From: Desulfobacteraceae bacterium
GTDB taxonomy: Bacteria; Desulfobacterota; Desulfobacteria; Desulfobacterales; SKZT01
DNA: 64,000 nt
Direction: 5' to 3'
NCBI GenBank assembly: GCA_011389745.1
Contig: JAABTQ010000003.1
Location: 75,520 to 139,519 of the forward strand
Part shown: piece by piece, positions 43,645 to 51,709 of the stretch
How the letters are laid out: each line of letters starts with the position of its first letter
Numbering within the stretch: position 1 is the stretch's first letter
Position numbers and translations under genes: made by a program
The notes under the pieces: generated by a model
The model's input: the letters and a program-made list of their open reading frames with translations, nothing else
What the model was told of the DNA's origin: nothing
Databases searched by the model: none

Positions 43645-44846
43645 TCAGTCTGGCCGGCCGGGATATCATGCACGCTTGGGGCAAATTCGTCTTTACCGGC
43701 GTGGGCCTTGGGCTGCTGATCGGCATAACCTTGTCCATGGCCGGCATCTACCGTGGCATGGTGGATGACGCCAAAGCCTTGCTCGACAACAGCGGCGCCG
43801 ATCTCTGGGTGGTGCAACAAGATACCCTCGGCCCCTATGCCGAACCTTCGAGTATCTACGATGATGTCTGGCGCGGTGTTCGCGGCATGCCGGGCGTTGC
43901 GCGGACGGCCAATGTCACCTATCTCACCATGCAGGTGCGTCAGGGCGGGCGCGACGTGCGCACCATGGTCACCGGCATCACAGCAGGCGAGCCCGGCACG
44001 CCCGGCTGGCCGCCTTATCTCGTCGCCGGCCGGCAGATGACCCGTGGCCACTACGAGGCGGTGGCCGATATCGCCTCCGGCTTCAAGCTAGGCGACCACC
44101 TCCAGATCCGCCGCAACCACTACACCGTAGTGGGCCTGACTCGGCGGATGGTCTCTTCCGGTGGCGATCCAATGATATTCATTCCGCTCAAGGATGCCCA
44201 GGAAGCCCAGTTTCTCAAGGACAACGACGCCATCCGACAGCAGCGTCTCCGCACCGCCGCAAACCCGGCGTTTAATCGACCACAGGTTCCGGGTTTACTC
44301 GATGCCGTCATCGCTTCTCAAAGCATCAACCCCTACGTCAACGCCGTGCTGGTCCAGGTTGATTCGAATCATAGCGCTGAGGAGGTGGCGGAATCAATCC
44401 GCCGTTGGAAGCGCCTGACGGTCTACACGCGGGACCAGATGGAAGAGATCCTGGTGGGAAAACTGATCGCCACCTCGGCCAGACAGATCTTCATGTTCCT
44501 GGTGATTCTTTCGGTGGTCAGCGCAGCCATCGTCGCCTTCATCATCTACACCCTGACCCTCGGCAAGATCCGCGAAATCGCCGTGCTCAAGCTGATCGGC
44601 ACCAGAAACCGCACCATTGTTGCTCTCATCATGCAACAATCCATTGCCCTGGGCTTGATCGGCTTTGTGGTGGGCAAGATCACCGCCACCCTGTTGATGG
44701 CGCCGATCTTTCCCAAATATGTGCTGCTTGAGCCTCTCGACTCCGTGATGGCGTTCGTAGCCGTGGTGGTGATTTGCATTCTCGCGAGCATCATCGCCAT
44801 TCGCGCCGCCCTCAAAATCGATCCGGCCGAGGCCATAGGGGGGTAA
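43641..44846 (+). CDS. FtsX/MacB-type ABC transporter permease
   Basis: A 401-residue permease with one N-terminal helix, a large periplasmic MacB_PCD-like domain (about 40-270) and three C-terminal helices (IFMFLVILSVVSAAIVAFIIYTL, then two more) as in FtsX proteins. LGKIREIAVLKLIGTRNRTIVALIMQQ is the typical cytoplasmic coupling segment. With the adaptor and the ATPase it forms a mechanotransmission-type exporter for a drug, lipid or peptide. The stop is 1 nt from the ATPase start. Confidence 0.9.
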   Translation: MISLAGRDIMHAWGKFVFTGVGLGLLIGITLSMAGIYRGMVDDAKALLDNSGADLWVVQQDTLGPYAEPSSIYDDVWRGVRGMPGVARTANVTYLTMQVRQGGRDVRTMVTGITAGEPGTPGWPPYLVAGRQMTRGHYEAVADIASGFKLGDHLQIRRNHYTVVGLTRRMVSSGGDPMIFIPLKDAQEAQFLKDNDAIRQQRLRTAANPAFNRPQVPGLLDAVIASQSINPYVNAVLVQVDSNHSAEEVAESIRRWKRLTVYTRDQMEEILVGKLIATSARQIFMFLVILSVVSAAIVAFIIYTLTLGKIREIAVLKLIGTRNRTIVALIMQQSIALGLIGFVVGKITATLLMAPIFPKYVLLEPLDSVMAFVAVVVICILASIIAIRAALKIDPAEAIGG

Positions 44847-44847
44847 G

Positions 44848-45558
44848 ATGGCCGGCAAAGGTATTCACATTGAAGGTTTAAAAAAACGCTATGGCAGTGG
44901 CGATACCGCCGTCGACGCCTTAATAGGCGTTGACATGCAGGTAGCCCCGGGAGAGGTGGTCGGTCTGGTAGGGCCTTCGGGCTCCGGCAAAAGCACCTTG
45001 CTTAAGTGTCTGGGCGCGGTGATCGAGCCGACCGCCGGGCGCATGACCTTAGGCGACCTGGTCATCTATGACGGAGGCTGGAAGGTGAAAGACTTGCGCG
45101 CCCTGCGCCGTGACAAAATTGGTTTTATCTTCCAGGCGCCCTACCTTATCCCCTTCCTGGACGTTACCGACAATGTCGCCCTGTTGCCGATGCTTGCCGG
45201 GAAACCCAACGCCGAATCCCGCAAACTGGCGATGGAGCTATTGCAAGCGCTCGATGTCGAGCCACGCGCCAAGGCCATGCCCTCTCAGCTCTCCGGCGGC
45301 GAACAGCAGCGAGTAGCGATCGCCCGAGGCTTGGTCAATCGACCGCCGGTGATCCTCGCCGATGAACCGACCGCGCCGCTGGACAGCGAACGCGCCCTGG
45401 CGGTGATCCGGATTCTGAACGACATGGCCCGTAAATTCGAGACCGCGATCATCGTCGTCACCCACGACGAAAAAATCATGCCGACCTTCAAACGCATCTA
45501 TCACATCCGGGATGGCGTAACCTATGAAGAGGCCGGAGAGGGACGGGAGTTCGAATGA
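44848..45558 (+). CDS. LolD/MacB-type ABC transporter ATPase
   Basis: A 236-residue ATPase: Walker A GPSGSGKST, Q-loop FIFQAPYLIPFLDV, signature LSGGEQQRVAIARGLVN, Walker B VILADEPTAPLD, and the H-loop THDEK. It belongs to the group that energises FtsX-type permeases. Note PTAPLD in place of the usual PTGNLD. GC-rich codon use is shared with the preceding three genes. Confidence 0.92.
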   Translation: MAGKGIHIEGLKKRYGSGDTAVDALIGVDMQVAPGEVVGLVGPSGSGKSTLLKCLGAVIEPTAGRMTLGDLVIYDGGWKVKDLRALRRDKIGFIFQAPYLIPFLDVTDNVALLPMLAGKPNAESRKLAMELLQALDVEPRAKAMPSQLSGGEQQRVAIARGLVNRPPVILADEPTAPLDSERALAVIRILNDMARKFETAIIVVTHDEKIMPTFKRIYHIRDGVTYEEAGEGREFE

Positions 45559-45591
45559 AGTATAACCTGCCTGCCAGACGACTTAACCGGG

Positions 45592-45614
45592 CTGTCAGCT
45601 GTAACAGCTGGCAG
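45592..45614 (+). other. Hairpin between the ATPase and DUF6448 genes
   Basis: CTGTCAGCTG and CAGCTGGCAG pair (one wobble) around TAA, without a T run. It may be a processing or stabilising hairpin that separates expression of the two genes. Confidence 0.45.
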
Positions 45615-45651
45615 AATTTGAACGCACCTAACAACAAAAGGAGAAAAGTTT

Positions 45652-46242
45652 ATGAAAACGATCAAAGTGGTTCCATTTTTTACGGTTTTTTCCGCGTTTT
45701 TGACATTCTTGCTTTGTCTGCCGCTCTTGGCTTATGCCCATTGCGACACCCTTGACGGCCCAGTAGTGCAAACGGCCCGAGAGTCCCTTGAGAAGAGTGA
45801 CATAACCCCGGTGCTCAAATGGGTGCAGGTAAAAGACGAGAAGGAAATCCGAGTTGCCTTTGACAAGGCTCTTGCGGTTCGTGCCATGGGTCCCGAGGCT
45901 AAGGAATTGGCTGATATGTACTTTTTCGAGACGCTCGTTCGTATTCATCGTGCCGGTGAAGGCGCACCCTATACCGGTCTGAAACCAGGTGCAGCTGTCG
46001 ACCCAGCGGTGGCCATGGCCGACAAGTCTTTGGAAAGTGGATCGGTGGATAAGCTGGTCGATGTCTTGACGAAAGCCATGGCTAAAGGCATTCGTGAACG
46101 TTTTCAACAGACGAGCGAAAAGCAAAAAAATGCTGAAAAATCCGTGGAGCAAGGTCGTCAATATGTCGAAGCCTATGTCGTCTTCACCCATTACGTAGAA
46201 GGATTGCACGGCCTTATTGGCGGCAAACATGGTGGACACTGA
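45652..46242 (+). CDS. DUF6448-family secreted protein
   Basis: A 196-residue protein with a clear signal peptide (MKTIKVVPFFTVFSAFLTFLLCLPLLAYA) and a mature region starting HCDTLDGPVVQTARESLEKSDITPVLKWV, the conserved opening of this family. It is rich in helix and histidine (HGLIGGKHGGH at the end), which might bind metal. The family often accompanies efflux or metal-response genes; function is unknown. AAGGAG lies before the ATG. It is the last gene of the cassette. Confidence 0.75.
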   Translation: MKTIKVVPFFTVFSAFLTFLLCLPLLAYAHCDTLDGPVVQTARESLEKSDITPVLKWVQVKDEKEIRVAFDKALAVRAMGPEAKELADMYFFETLVRIHRAGEGAPYTGLKPGAAVDPAVAMADKSLESGSVDKLVDVLTKAMAKGIRERFQQTSEKQKNAEKSVEQGRQYVEAYVVFTHYVEGLHGLIGGKHGGH

Positions 46243-46658
46243 TCAATGTGATAGGCGAAAGCGGCCTCATGGCCTTCGGCTGCCCCCACCACCTGCATTG
46301 AATCCTGTGTCGAATATGGAGGAAAGTTGGCCGGCCTCCTGAAATAGATATAACTCCGCAGGTGAATGGCTGACCCGGAGTTAGTTGGGCTGGAAAAGGT
46401 GTATGGTGCGCGATGCGCCGGAATCATTAACAACAGGAGGAAACAATGACGAAAAAAGTGGGCGGTGGCATTCTACACAATGAGCGACCAGATACATCGT
46501 CATCCCAAATGGACTCCCTCCGAAATAGAAGAGCCCTCATTTACCGATAGTCGCTCCAACCAGTGATTCCTCCTCATCAATAGGATGTTGCACCAACTGA
46601 TAGACGATGTTATCGGCCTCCTCAGAATGACGACAAAGAACGCAATAGGACAATCCTA
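46243..46658. other. Spacer with possible frameshifted remnant and a dispersed repeat
   Basis: No intact gene is visible in this 416-bp stretch. An AGGAGG-led ATG at 46446 opens a 34-codon frame, while a second frame (from 46452) reads KKWAVAFYTMSDQIHRHPKWTPSEIEE, which looks more protein-like and would be joined by a frameshift. A 40-bp repeat copy lies at 46593-46632. The first part is still GC-rich, and the cassette border is probably here. Confidence 0.4.
46593..46632 (+). repeat. Dispersed repeat, copy 1
   Basis: CCAACTGATA, then GTTA and CCTCCTCAGAATGACG, match the reverse complement of 59257-59295 over about 40 bp with small indels. No coding role is evident. Confidence 0.55.
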
Positions 46659-47825
46659 TTAATCAGCGAACTTTTGCCGGCACGCAGGAATTGCGCAGGC
46701 AAGTAAAATTGTTCTTTCAAGCAGGCTTTTCTTGATCATGTATTCGTTTTCGCTGTGGTCATCCGCACCGATTGGTCCAAGACCGTCAATAACCGGTGTG
46801 TTTTCATCGGCGATCAGGTTGGCATCCGATACGCCGAAACGAAACTCTTCCTTGATGTCCATGTTCAACTGCGTGGCCACTGTTTTTACCGTATCAAAAA
46901 GCTGCCGGTTTTTTGCACTCTGAGGCATGGGGGGTCTTCCGCTGATAATATCGACCTGGGTACCAACGCCTGGAACATAAATGGTTTTGGCGATTTCGTC
47001 TATTTTTTTCTCTAAATGCTGCCTGTCCGAAAAATCTTCATACCGGATATCGATTCCGGCTTCAGCATGATCCGCAACCGTATTGGGACCAATGCCGCCG
47101 CTGATTTTACCCGCATTAACCGTGATTTTTCGCGAGGGATCATTGAGGCTTTCGAACTGAATAATTTTATGGGCAAGCTCTAAAATGGCGCTGACCTTGT
47201 TTTGTCCTGCTGTGGCCGCATGTCCGGCTCTGCCGAATGTTTCCATCCTGGCAGACATGTTGCCTTTCCGTCCGGTGACAATTTCTCCCTGCAGCCCGCC
47301 ACACTCCAGTACAAAGGCAAAAAGGCTTTTTCGGGCCTCCCGACGAATAATCGGCGCCGAGGTTCGTGACCCGATTTCTTCATCCGAGTTGAAAACAAAA
47401 GTCACCGGAATCTTTCTGAGCAAACCTAAAAAATCCAGGGCTTTCAGAGCATAAATTCCCGCTGTCAGCCCACCTTTCATATCGATCACCCCGGGTCCGT
47501 AACACTTTTGATTATCTTCTCTGTATTGGTTAAAGGGGGAATATTCGGGAAATACCGTGTCCGTATGTCCCACAAGGAGAATCTGGTTGGCAAAACTACC
47601 TGTTGCGGGAGAACGAACCACCAGATGATTTCCAAAAGTTTCCTGGGCAATCTCGGTGCAGGTCAGGGAAGAATTTTCAAATTCAGAAGCAATCAGCGCC
47701 ATCATTTGATCATTTCCGGACTTGTGGTAACTGTGGCTCTGGGTTTCCACCATCCGTTTCAACAAATCGAACATGCCTGGTTCACAGCAAGTCAGATAAT
47801 TTCGAATTTCCTGATATAAGGTCAT
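46659..47825 (-). CDS. M20-family metallopeptidase/amidohydrolase (carboxypeptidase G2/ArgE-like)
   Basis: A 388-residue zinc enzyme. LLVGHTDTVFP supplies the first metal His/Asp, GPGVIDMKGGLTAGIYAL the bridging Asp, FNSDEEIGSRTS the catalytic Glu and metal Glu, and GADDHSENEYMIK a late His. The GRAGHAATAGQNKVSAILELA segment is the dimerisation domain. The enzyme cleaves an amide, releasing an amino acid. Its ATG overlaps the end of the aminomutase-like gene (ATGA), so it belongs to a three-gene operon with an ATP-grasp ligase and could trim or recycle their product (inference). Confidence 0.88.
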   Translation of the reverse strand: MTLYQEIRNYLTCCEPGMFDLLKRMVETQSHSYHKSGNDQMMALIASEFENSSLTCTEIAQETFGNHLVVRSPATGSFANQILLVGHTDTVFPEYSPFNQYREDNQKCYGPGVIDMKGGLTAGIYALKALDFLGLLRKIPVTFVFNSDEEIGSRTSAPIIRREARKSLFAFVLECGGLQGEIVTGRKGNMSARMETFGRAGHAATAGQNKVSAILELAHKIIQFESLNDPSRKITVNAGKISGGIGPNTVADHAEAGIDIRYEDFSDRQHLEKKIDEIAKTIYVPGVGTQVDIISGRPPMPQSAKNRQLFDTVKTVATQLNMDIKEEFRFGVSDANLIADENTPVIDGLGPIGADDHSENEYMIKKSLLERTILLACAIPACRQKFAD

Positions 47826-49402
47826 GGGGTATATTTTAAAAATGAAAAATCGGTGCCGGCGTATTCTTCACTGTCCGCGTCAGGATAATCGACCTCCTGA
47901 TGGTTCCATGGCTTTCGCAAAATCACGGTATCTCCAACATGTTCAACCACGTTACTTCGGTGAAGGGGGATTTTTCCACCTGCCGTAGCGATGTATCTTG
48001 GGATTGCATCGCCTGAAATATTGCCGTACATGCTTTCGATGATATCCCGTCCCTTCTCGATGGGCACCCGCAGGTGGGAAAACTGAGGATTGCGGTAGCT
48101 GCAATTAAATACATAATAAGGGCGGACATAACTTTCCTGGATTGTTTCACAAAGTTTCCACATTTTAACAGATGTATCGTTAATTCCTCTTAACAAAACA
48201 GCCTGGTTCAGCACCGCACTGACACGCTTTGATATTTGTTTGAAAGCCTCCCGTGAGATTGGAGTGATCTCCTGGGCTGTGTTGATCTGGGTTACCACCC
48301 GCACAGGGCTTTTGTCATTGCTTTCTTCCAAAATATCCAGCAATTCGTTGTCTATGCGCTGAGGCGCGGTCACCGGAATTCGGGTGCCAAGTCGTTTCAT
48401 TTTTACATGCTCGATTTCATCCAGGGCAGTCAGGATTTTTCTCACTATTTTATTGGGAAGCACAAACGCATCCCCACCGGTGATCAATACATCCCGGATT
48501 AACGGGTTGTTGCGAATATAATCGAGAGCTTCCCCGTATGCCTGGTCGGAATAAATTCTGTCTTTTTTACCGATGTGTGCCAGCCTAAGGCAATGGGTAC
48601 AATACATGGCACACATGTTGGTCGCTTTGATGGTCACCACACGGGGATAAAACTGGTCAATCAGTCTTGCCGGAGAATGGTCTGCTGCAACCGGGGGAAT
48701 TTCAATGCCCACATTGTCTACCATCTCACCGGTGGGAACCGATTGAATCAGGACCGGATCATTGATTTTGCCGGGCTGGATTAAAGCGGCATAATAAGGG
48801 GTCAGCCTCATACGGTATTTTTGCGTGACCCTTTGGATATCATCGAGAACATGGGCCGGCAGATCCAGGATTTTCCCGAGTTTGTCCACCGAATCGATAC
48901 AATTTCTGATCTGGCCGCTGTAGCTGTTCCAGTCGCTATCACTGATATTCAGGACACTTTGGATGCGCCGGATATTTTCCCGGATGTGATCCCATAGTTC
49001 AATGCCGCTGGGTGCTTCCACCGGGTGTCTTTTTAAATAGCTGTCCACCCTTGAAATGGCCTCATGGACAATCGGAAGAGCCCTTGTCAGCCTTCCCCCA
49101 ACAGAAACGCCGTGTTCATCCAAACGGCTGTGCATTTGCGCCAGTTCAATCAGCGTTTTTTTAGATACACCGATGGCATCGGGACTTTGGCCTGATTCGC
49201 TTTTTATATCTTTGAGACGGGAAAACAGGGAGATGATCGGTTCGGTTCGTTGTTTTTGCCGACATTGTTCAACGATTAATCTGATTTCTTCCAGGACTCC
49301 ATCCGGCACCGGGAAACTTTTTTTTTGATCTCTGAACAAATTATCAAATAAGTCTTTTGTAAATTCATCCATCGCGGTTTCATCATTCTGAGCATTATTC
49401 AT
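47822..49402 (-). CDS. KamA-family radical SAM aminomutase-like enzyme
   Basis: A 526-residue radical SAM protein. The cluster motif CAMYCTHC (C-x3-C-x2-C) sits in KATNMCAMYCTHCLRL, and the PLP lysine is probably in the AGGKIPL motif near residue 488, both like lysine 2,3-aminomutase. An extra N-terminal helical region of about 200 residues makes it longer than KamA (about 416). The Asp residues that hold the substrate's epsilon-amino group in KamA appear replaced (CSY for CDL, ATA before GGK), so lysine is an unlikely substrate. Start at 49402 with GGAG 9 nt upstream. It overlaps the M20 gene. Confidence 0.8.
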   Translation of the reverse strand: MNNAQNDETAMDEFTKDLFDNLFRDQKKSFPVPDGVLEEIRLIVEQCRQKQRTEPIISLFSRLKDIKSESGQSPDAIGVSKKTLIELAQMHSRLDEHGVSVGGRLTRALPIVHEAISRVDSYLKRHPVEAPSGIELWDHIRENIRRIQSVLNISDSDWNSYSGQIRNCIDSVDKLGKILDLPAHVLDDIQRVTQKYRMRLTPYYAALIQPGKINDPVLIQSVPTGEMVDNVGIEIPPVAADHSPARLIDQFYPRVVTIKATNMCAMYCTHCLRLAHIGKKDRIYSDQAYGEALDYIRNNPLIRDVLITGGDAFVLPNKIVRKILTALDEIEHVKMKRLGTRIPVTAPQRIDNELLDILEESNDKSPVRVVTQINTAQEITPISREAFKQISKRVSAVLNQAVLLRGINDTSVKMWKLCETIQESYVRPYYVFNCSYRNPQFSHLRVPIEKGRDIIESMYGNISGDAIPRYIATAGGKIPLHRSNVVEHVGDTVILRKPWNHQEVDYPDADSEEYAGTDFSFLKYTP

Positions 49403-49417
49403 TGATAATCTCCGGGT
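49387..49417. repeat. 31-bp direct repeat, copy at the KamA-like gene start
   Basis: Identical to 49983-50013. This copy spans the ribosome site and first codons of the KamA-like gene. With the other copy it brackets the vapB/vapC module. Confidence 0.9.
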
Positions 49418-49434
49418 ATCATTCAGGGCCCTCG

Positions 49435-49664
49435 CTAATTCGACCAATTTTCAAGTTTCAGTTCAGGAATTCGATTAAATTCCTTGTAGTTGTTTGTAAC
49501 AAGGATGGTATTCCAAAAGAAACCCCATACCACAATTCAGCGGATACCACAGCAAATATGGCTACTTCCCCGACCGGTATAGATGAGAGTTTCTTACGAA
49601 TTGATTCAGGATGGTACTTTATAAGGTAAATGCAAGTGTTGGTGTCCAGCATAAAGCGGATCAT
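49435..49664 (-). pseudogene. vapC: vapC toxin gene with internal deletion
   Basis: The PIN-domain start is intact (MIRFMLDTNTCIYLIKYHPE, then VVSAELWYGV with the second acidic residue). After about residue 52 it jumps into a different frame that reads TILVTNNYKEFNRIPELKLENWSN, the normal VapC C-terminus, ending at 49435. About 55-60 central residues, including the later catalytic Asp pair, are missing; in the original frame a stop comes at 49458. A working ribonuclease is very unlikely. Its ATG overlaps the vapB stop (ATGA). Confidence 0.82.
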
Positions 49665-49888
49665 ATACCGTTTCTTTCTTCCGGTTGAAAATCTTCAGTA
49701 CTGTCTGGAAAATCGAGAGTAAATCGCCTGCTTTGTTTAAAATAGCTTTCCCAACTTTGTCGTTTAGGTCGAAGGATAATTTCATCACCTCGTCTAAAAA
49801 TCTCGACTTCTTTTGTGTCTAAAATGAACTCCTTGGGCAACTTGACTGCTTGAGAGTTCCCGGAACGAAAAATTTTTGCCATTGCCAT
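49661..49888 (-). CDS. vapB: VapB-type antitoxin (AbrB/MazE fold)
   Basis: A 75-residue antitoxin: AKIFRSGNSQAVKLPKEFILDTKEVEIFRRGDEIIL is the AbrB/SpoVT DNA-binding fold of VagC/VapB antitoxins, and the C-terminal part (about 45-75) is the toxin-binding tail. The ATG at 49888 has GGGAGG 7 nt upstream. The gene is intact although the toxin is decayed. It lies between the ATP-grasp and KamA-like genes in the same direction, so it may simply ride on their transcript or keep its own expression. Confidence 0.85.
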   Translation of the reverse strand: MAMAKIFRSGNSQAVKLPKEFILDTKEVEIFRRGDEIILRPKRQSWESYFKQSRRFTLDFPDSTEDFQPEERNGI

Positions 49889-49947
49889 TCTATTTACCTC
49901 CCAACATGATAACATTTATCAATAAATAAGCTTACAAGAGGATTATG

Positions 49948-49998
49948 TCAAATGCCGGATTTATCCATTGCCGTTTCCTTAGTCTGAGCATTATTCAT
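49948..49998 (-). pseudogene. Vestigial duplicated start of the KamA-like gene
   Basis: Right behind the second 31-bp repeat, an ATG overlapping the ATP-grasp stop opens MNNAQTKETAMDKSGI and then a TGA. It parallels the real KamA-like start MNNAQNDETAMDEFTK, so the ends duplicated when the vapB/vapC module was inserted and this copy was cut off. Confidence 0.7.
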
Positions 49999-50013
49999 TG
50001 ATAATCTCCGGGT
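49983..50013. repeat. 31-bp direct repeat, copy at the ATP-grasp gene end
   Basis: Identical to 49387-49417; includes the last codons of the ATP-grasp gene. The copies are 596 bp apart and flank vapB/vapC. Confidence 0.9.
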
Positions 50014-51394
50014 TTGTTTCATCACAAAAAGACATTTGAAGTTTTTCAAGTCCCTGGGTTAAGCCTTCGTTTACAGCATGGAAATCAAGACCAACTGAAA
50101 CGATACGACCGATAAAAGTTCCCTGAGCAACGACAAAGTCGCTTCCGATATGCTCCATTATCAAATAGTCCCTATCTTGAAGGCCGTTTGCCACTTTTTT
50201 GAAAGTTTCTCTTTCATATGAGCTTTGCGAAACATAACCATTGGTATGAACCATTTTTTGCATTTTATAGTTATAGGTCCCCCAATGGATGTTTTTAGGA
50301 TTGGATGATAACTCCACGGTATTTTCAGGAAAAGAGTTGCGGGTAACCGCCCAGTATTCAAGTTCCGGCAACATAGGAGAGCCTTTGGGCAGGGACTGCT
50401 CCAATGTGCAGCAAAATTCCATGGTGGTTCCCTGTTTTCGGGCATTGATCTCCAGAAAGTGAATATCTTTTTGTGAATTGACAATATAATCGCAACCGAA
50501 AATTCCCCTGTAACCGTTGACTGCCAACCATTTGCCGGCTTTTCGGGTCAATTCCCCAAGAGTTGAGATAATATCAGGGGGCAGTTTCGAAGGAAAGGTT
50601 GAACCTGTAAACCGGTTGCCCTGCTCGATTCTCTGGTCGGCTACCCCGGCTATGTAAACATCCTTTTCATTGGCTACCACGCCCAGCACCGTAGGATCAT
50701 CCTCATGGGGCATATAACGGCTGATCAGATATTGAATGTTTTCCAATTTGAATTTAGCGCATAAGTCATCCGGACTGTGAGCCACAATACTTTTTGCGCC
50801 TGCCGCACTGTAATCTTCCGTTACAAAAATTCCATCGGGCCACTTTTCCCAAAGTTCTTCAGTGGTTTCAACCAGATGGGTACGCGTATCACAAACACGG
50901 TACTCGGGCATGGGAAGCAATCCGGACAACTGAGTGTATTGGGCAATTTTGCTGTTCATTCTGTGAGCAACATCGCTTCGCGGGCCAAGAATGGAGACGC
51001 CTGGAATTTTGTCGAGGGCCATCTCAGGAAAACTTTCATACATATAAATATACACATGATCCTGTCGACTTCGCAGTTCTCGGACAAGCTCTCTTACATA
51101 TGAATTGCAGGAAACGGATTCCATGAATTCGCGACCGGCTAAGCGACAGCAGATGTTGCAACCGTGCCTGCGAAAAAAATTTTCCGCAAAAGGATTGACG
51201 ACCATAAGATTCCGGTAGTCATAATTTTCAAACACATCCGGAACAATTGCTATAAAATCGAATTTCTGTTGATAAATACCAGAAAGACTTTCGGCCAGAA
51301 AATTGTTCAGTCCATAGTTTTTGATTTCTCCGATGTATAGGAAATATTGTGTGCCACTTTGAAGACGATATTTGGAATAGAAAATTTCAGACAT
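49991..51394 (-). CDS. ATP-grasp ligase-like protein
   Basis: A 467-residue protein. The segment from about 150 to 330 looks like an ATP-grasp domain (NSKIAQYTQLSGLLPMPEYRVCD; IFVTEDYSAAGAKSIV as the lysine/loop region; GYRGIFGCDYIVNSQKDIHFLEINARKQGTT with the metal-binding E-x-N). Such enzymes join a carboxylate to an amine through an acyl phosphate. The N-terminal 130 residues and C-terminal 100 are not assigned. GAGG sits 5 nt before the ATG. First gene of the operon with the KamA-like and M20 genes. Confidence 0.75.
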   Translation of the reverse strand: MSEIFYSKYRLQSGTQYFLYIGEIKNYGLNNFLAESLSGIYQQKFDFIAIVPDVFENYDYRNLMVVNPFAENFFRRHGCNICCRLAGREFMESVSCNSYVRELVRELRSRQDHVYIYMYESFPEMALDKIPGVSILGPRSDVAHRMNSKIAQYTQLSGLLPMPEYRVCDTRTHLVETTEELWEKWPDGIFVTEDYSAAGAKSIVAHSPDDLCAKFKLENIQYLISRYMPHEDDPTVLGVVANEKDVYIAGVADQRIEQGNRFTGSTFPSKLPPDIISTLGELTRKAGKWLAVNGYRGIFGCDYIVNSQKDIHFLEINARKQGTTMEFCCTLEQSLPKGSPMLPELEYWAVTRNSFPENTVELSSNPKNIHWGTYNYKMQKMVHTNGYVSQSSYERETFKKVANGLQDRDYLIMEHIGSDFVVAQGTFIGRIVSVGLDFHAVNEGLTQGLEKLQMSFCDETNPEIINE

Positions 51395-51470
51395 GATGGC
51401 CTCGATTGTAAAAAAAACCGACCGATGATAACTTAACCATAATGAAGCGATTTTGTCAGCAGCTATCCAT

Positions 51471-51560
51471 CATTCCAGCGGAGGCTGGAATCCAGGAGGT
51501 AAACCAACAATCTGGATACCGGCCTTCGCCGGTATGACGTTAAACTTCCCGGTATGACGT
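51471..51560. repeat. REP-like interspersed repeat
   Basis: CATTCCAGCGGAGGCTGGAAT forms one hairpin and ATACCGGCCTTCGCCGGTAT a second; the tail CCGGTATGACGTTAA is duplicated. This is a common mobile repeat type of Proteobacteria. It is part of the 625-bp non-coding stretch 51395-52019, which otherwise holds the long inverted repeat at 51710. Confidence 0.7.
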
Positions 51561-51709
51561 TAAGTCTTCCTCGAAATTGAATCGCTTATTATAGGTTTAA
51601 ATAATAACGAGTTAGCAAGCAAAGTGATAAAATGCAAGCTCAAAAGCAGCAATTCTAATTTTGACCATACTAACGATATGAAACCATAATTTTATTGCAC
51701 AGCCTTATG

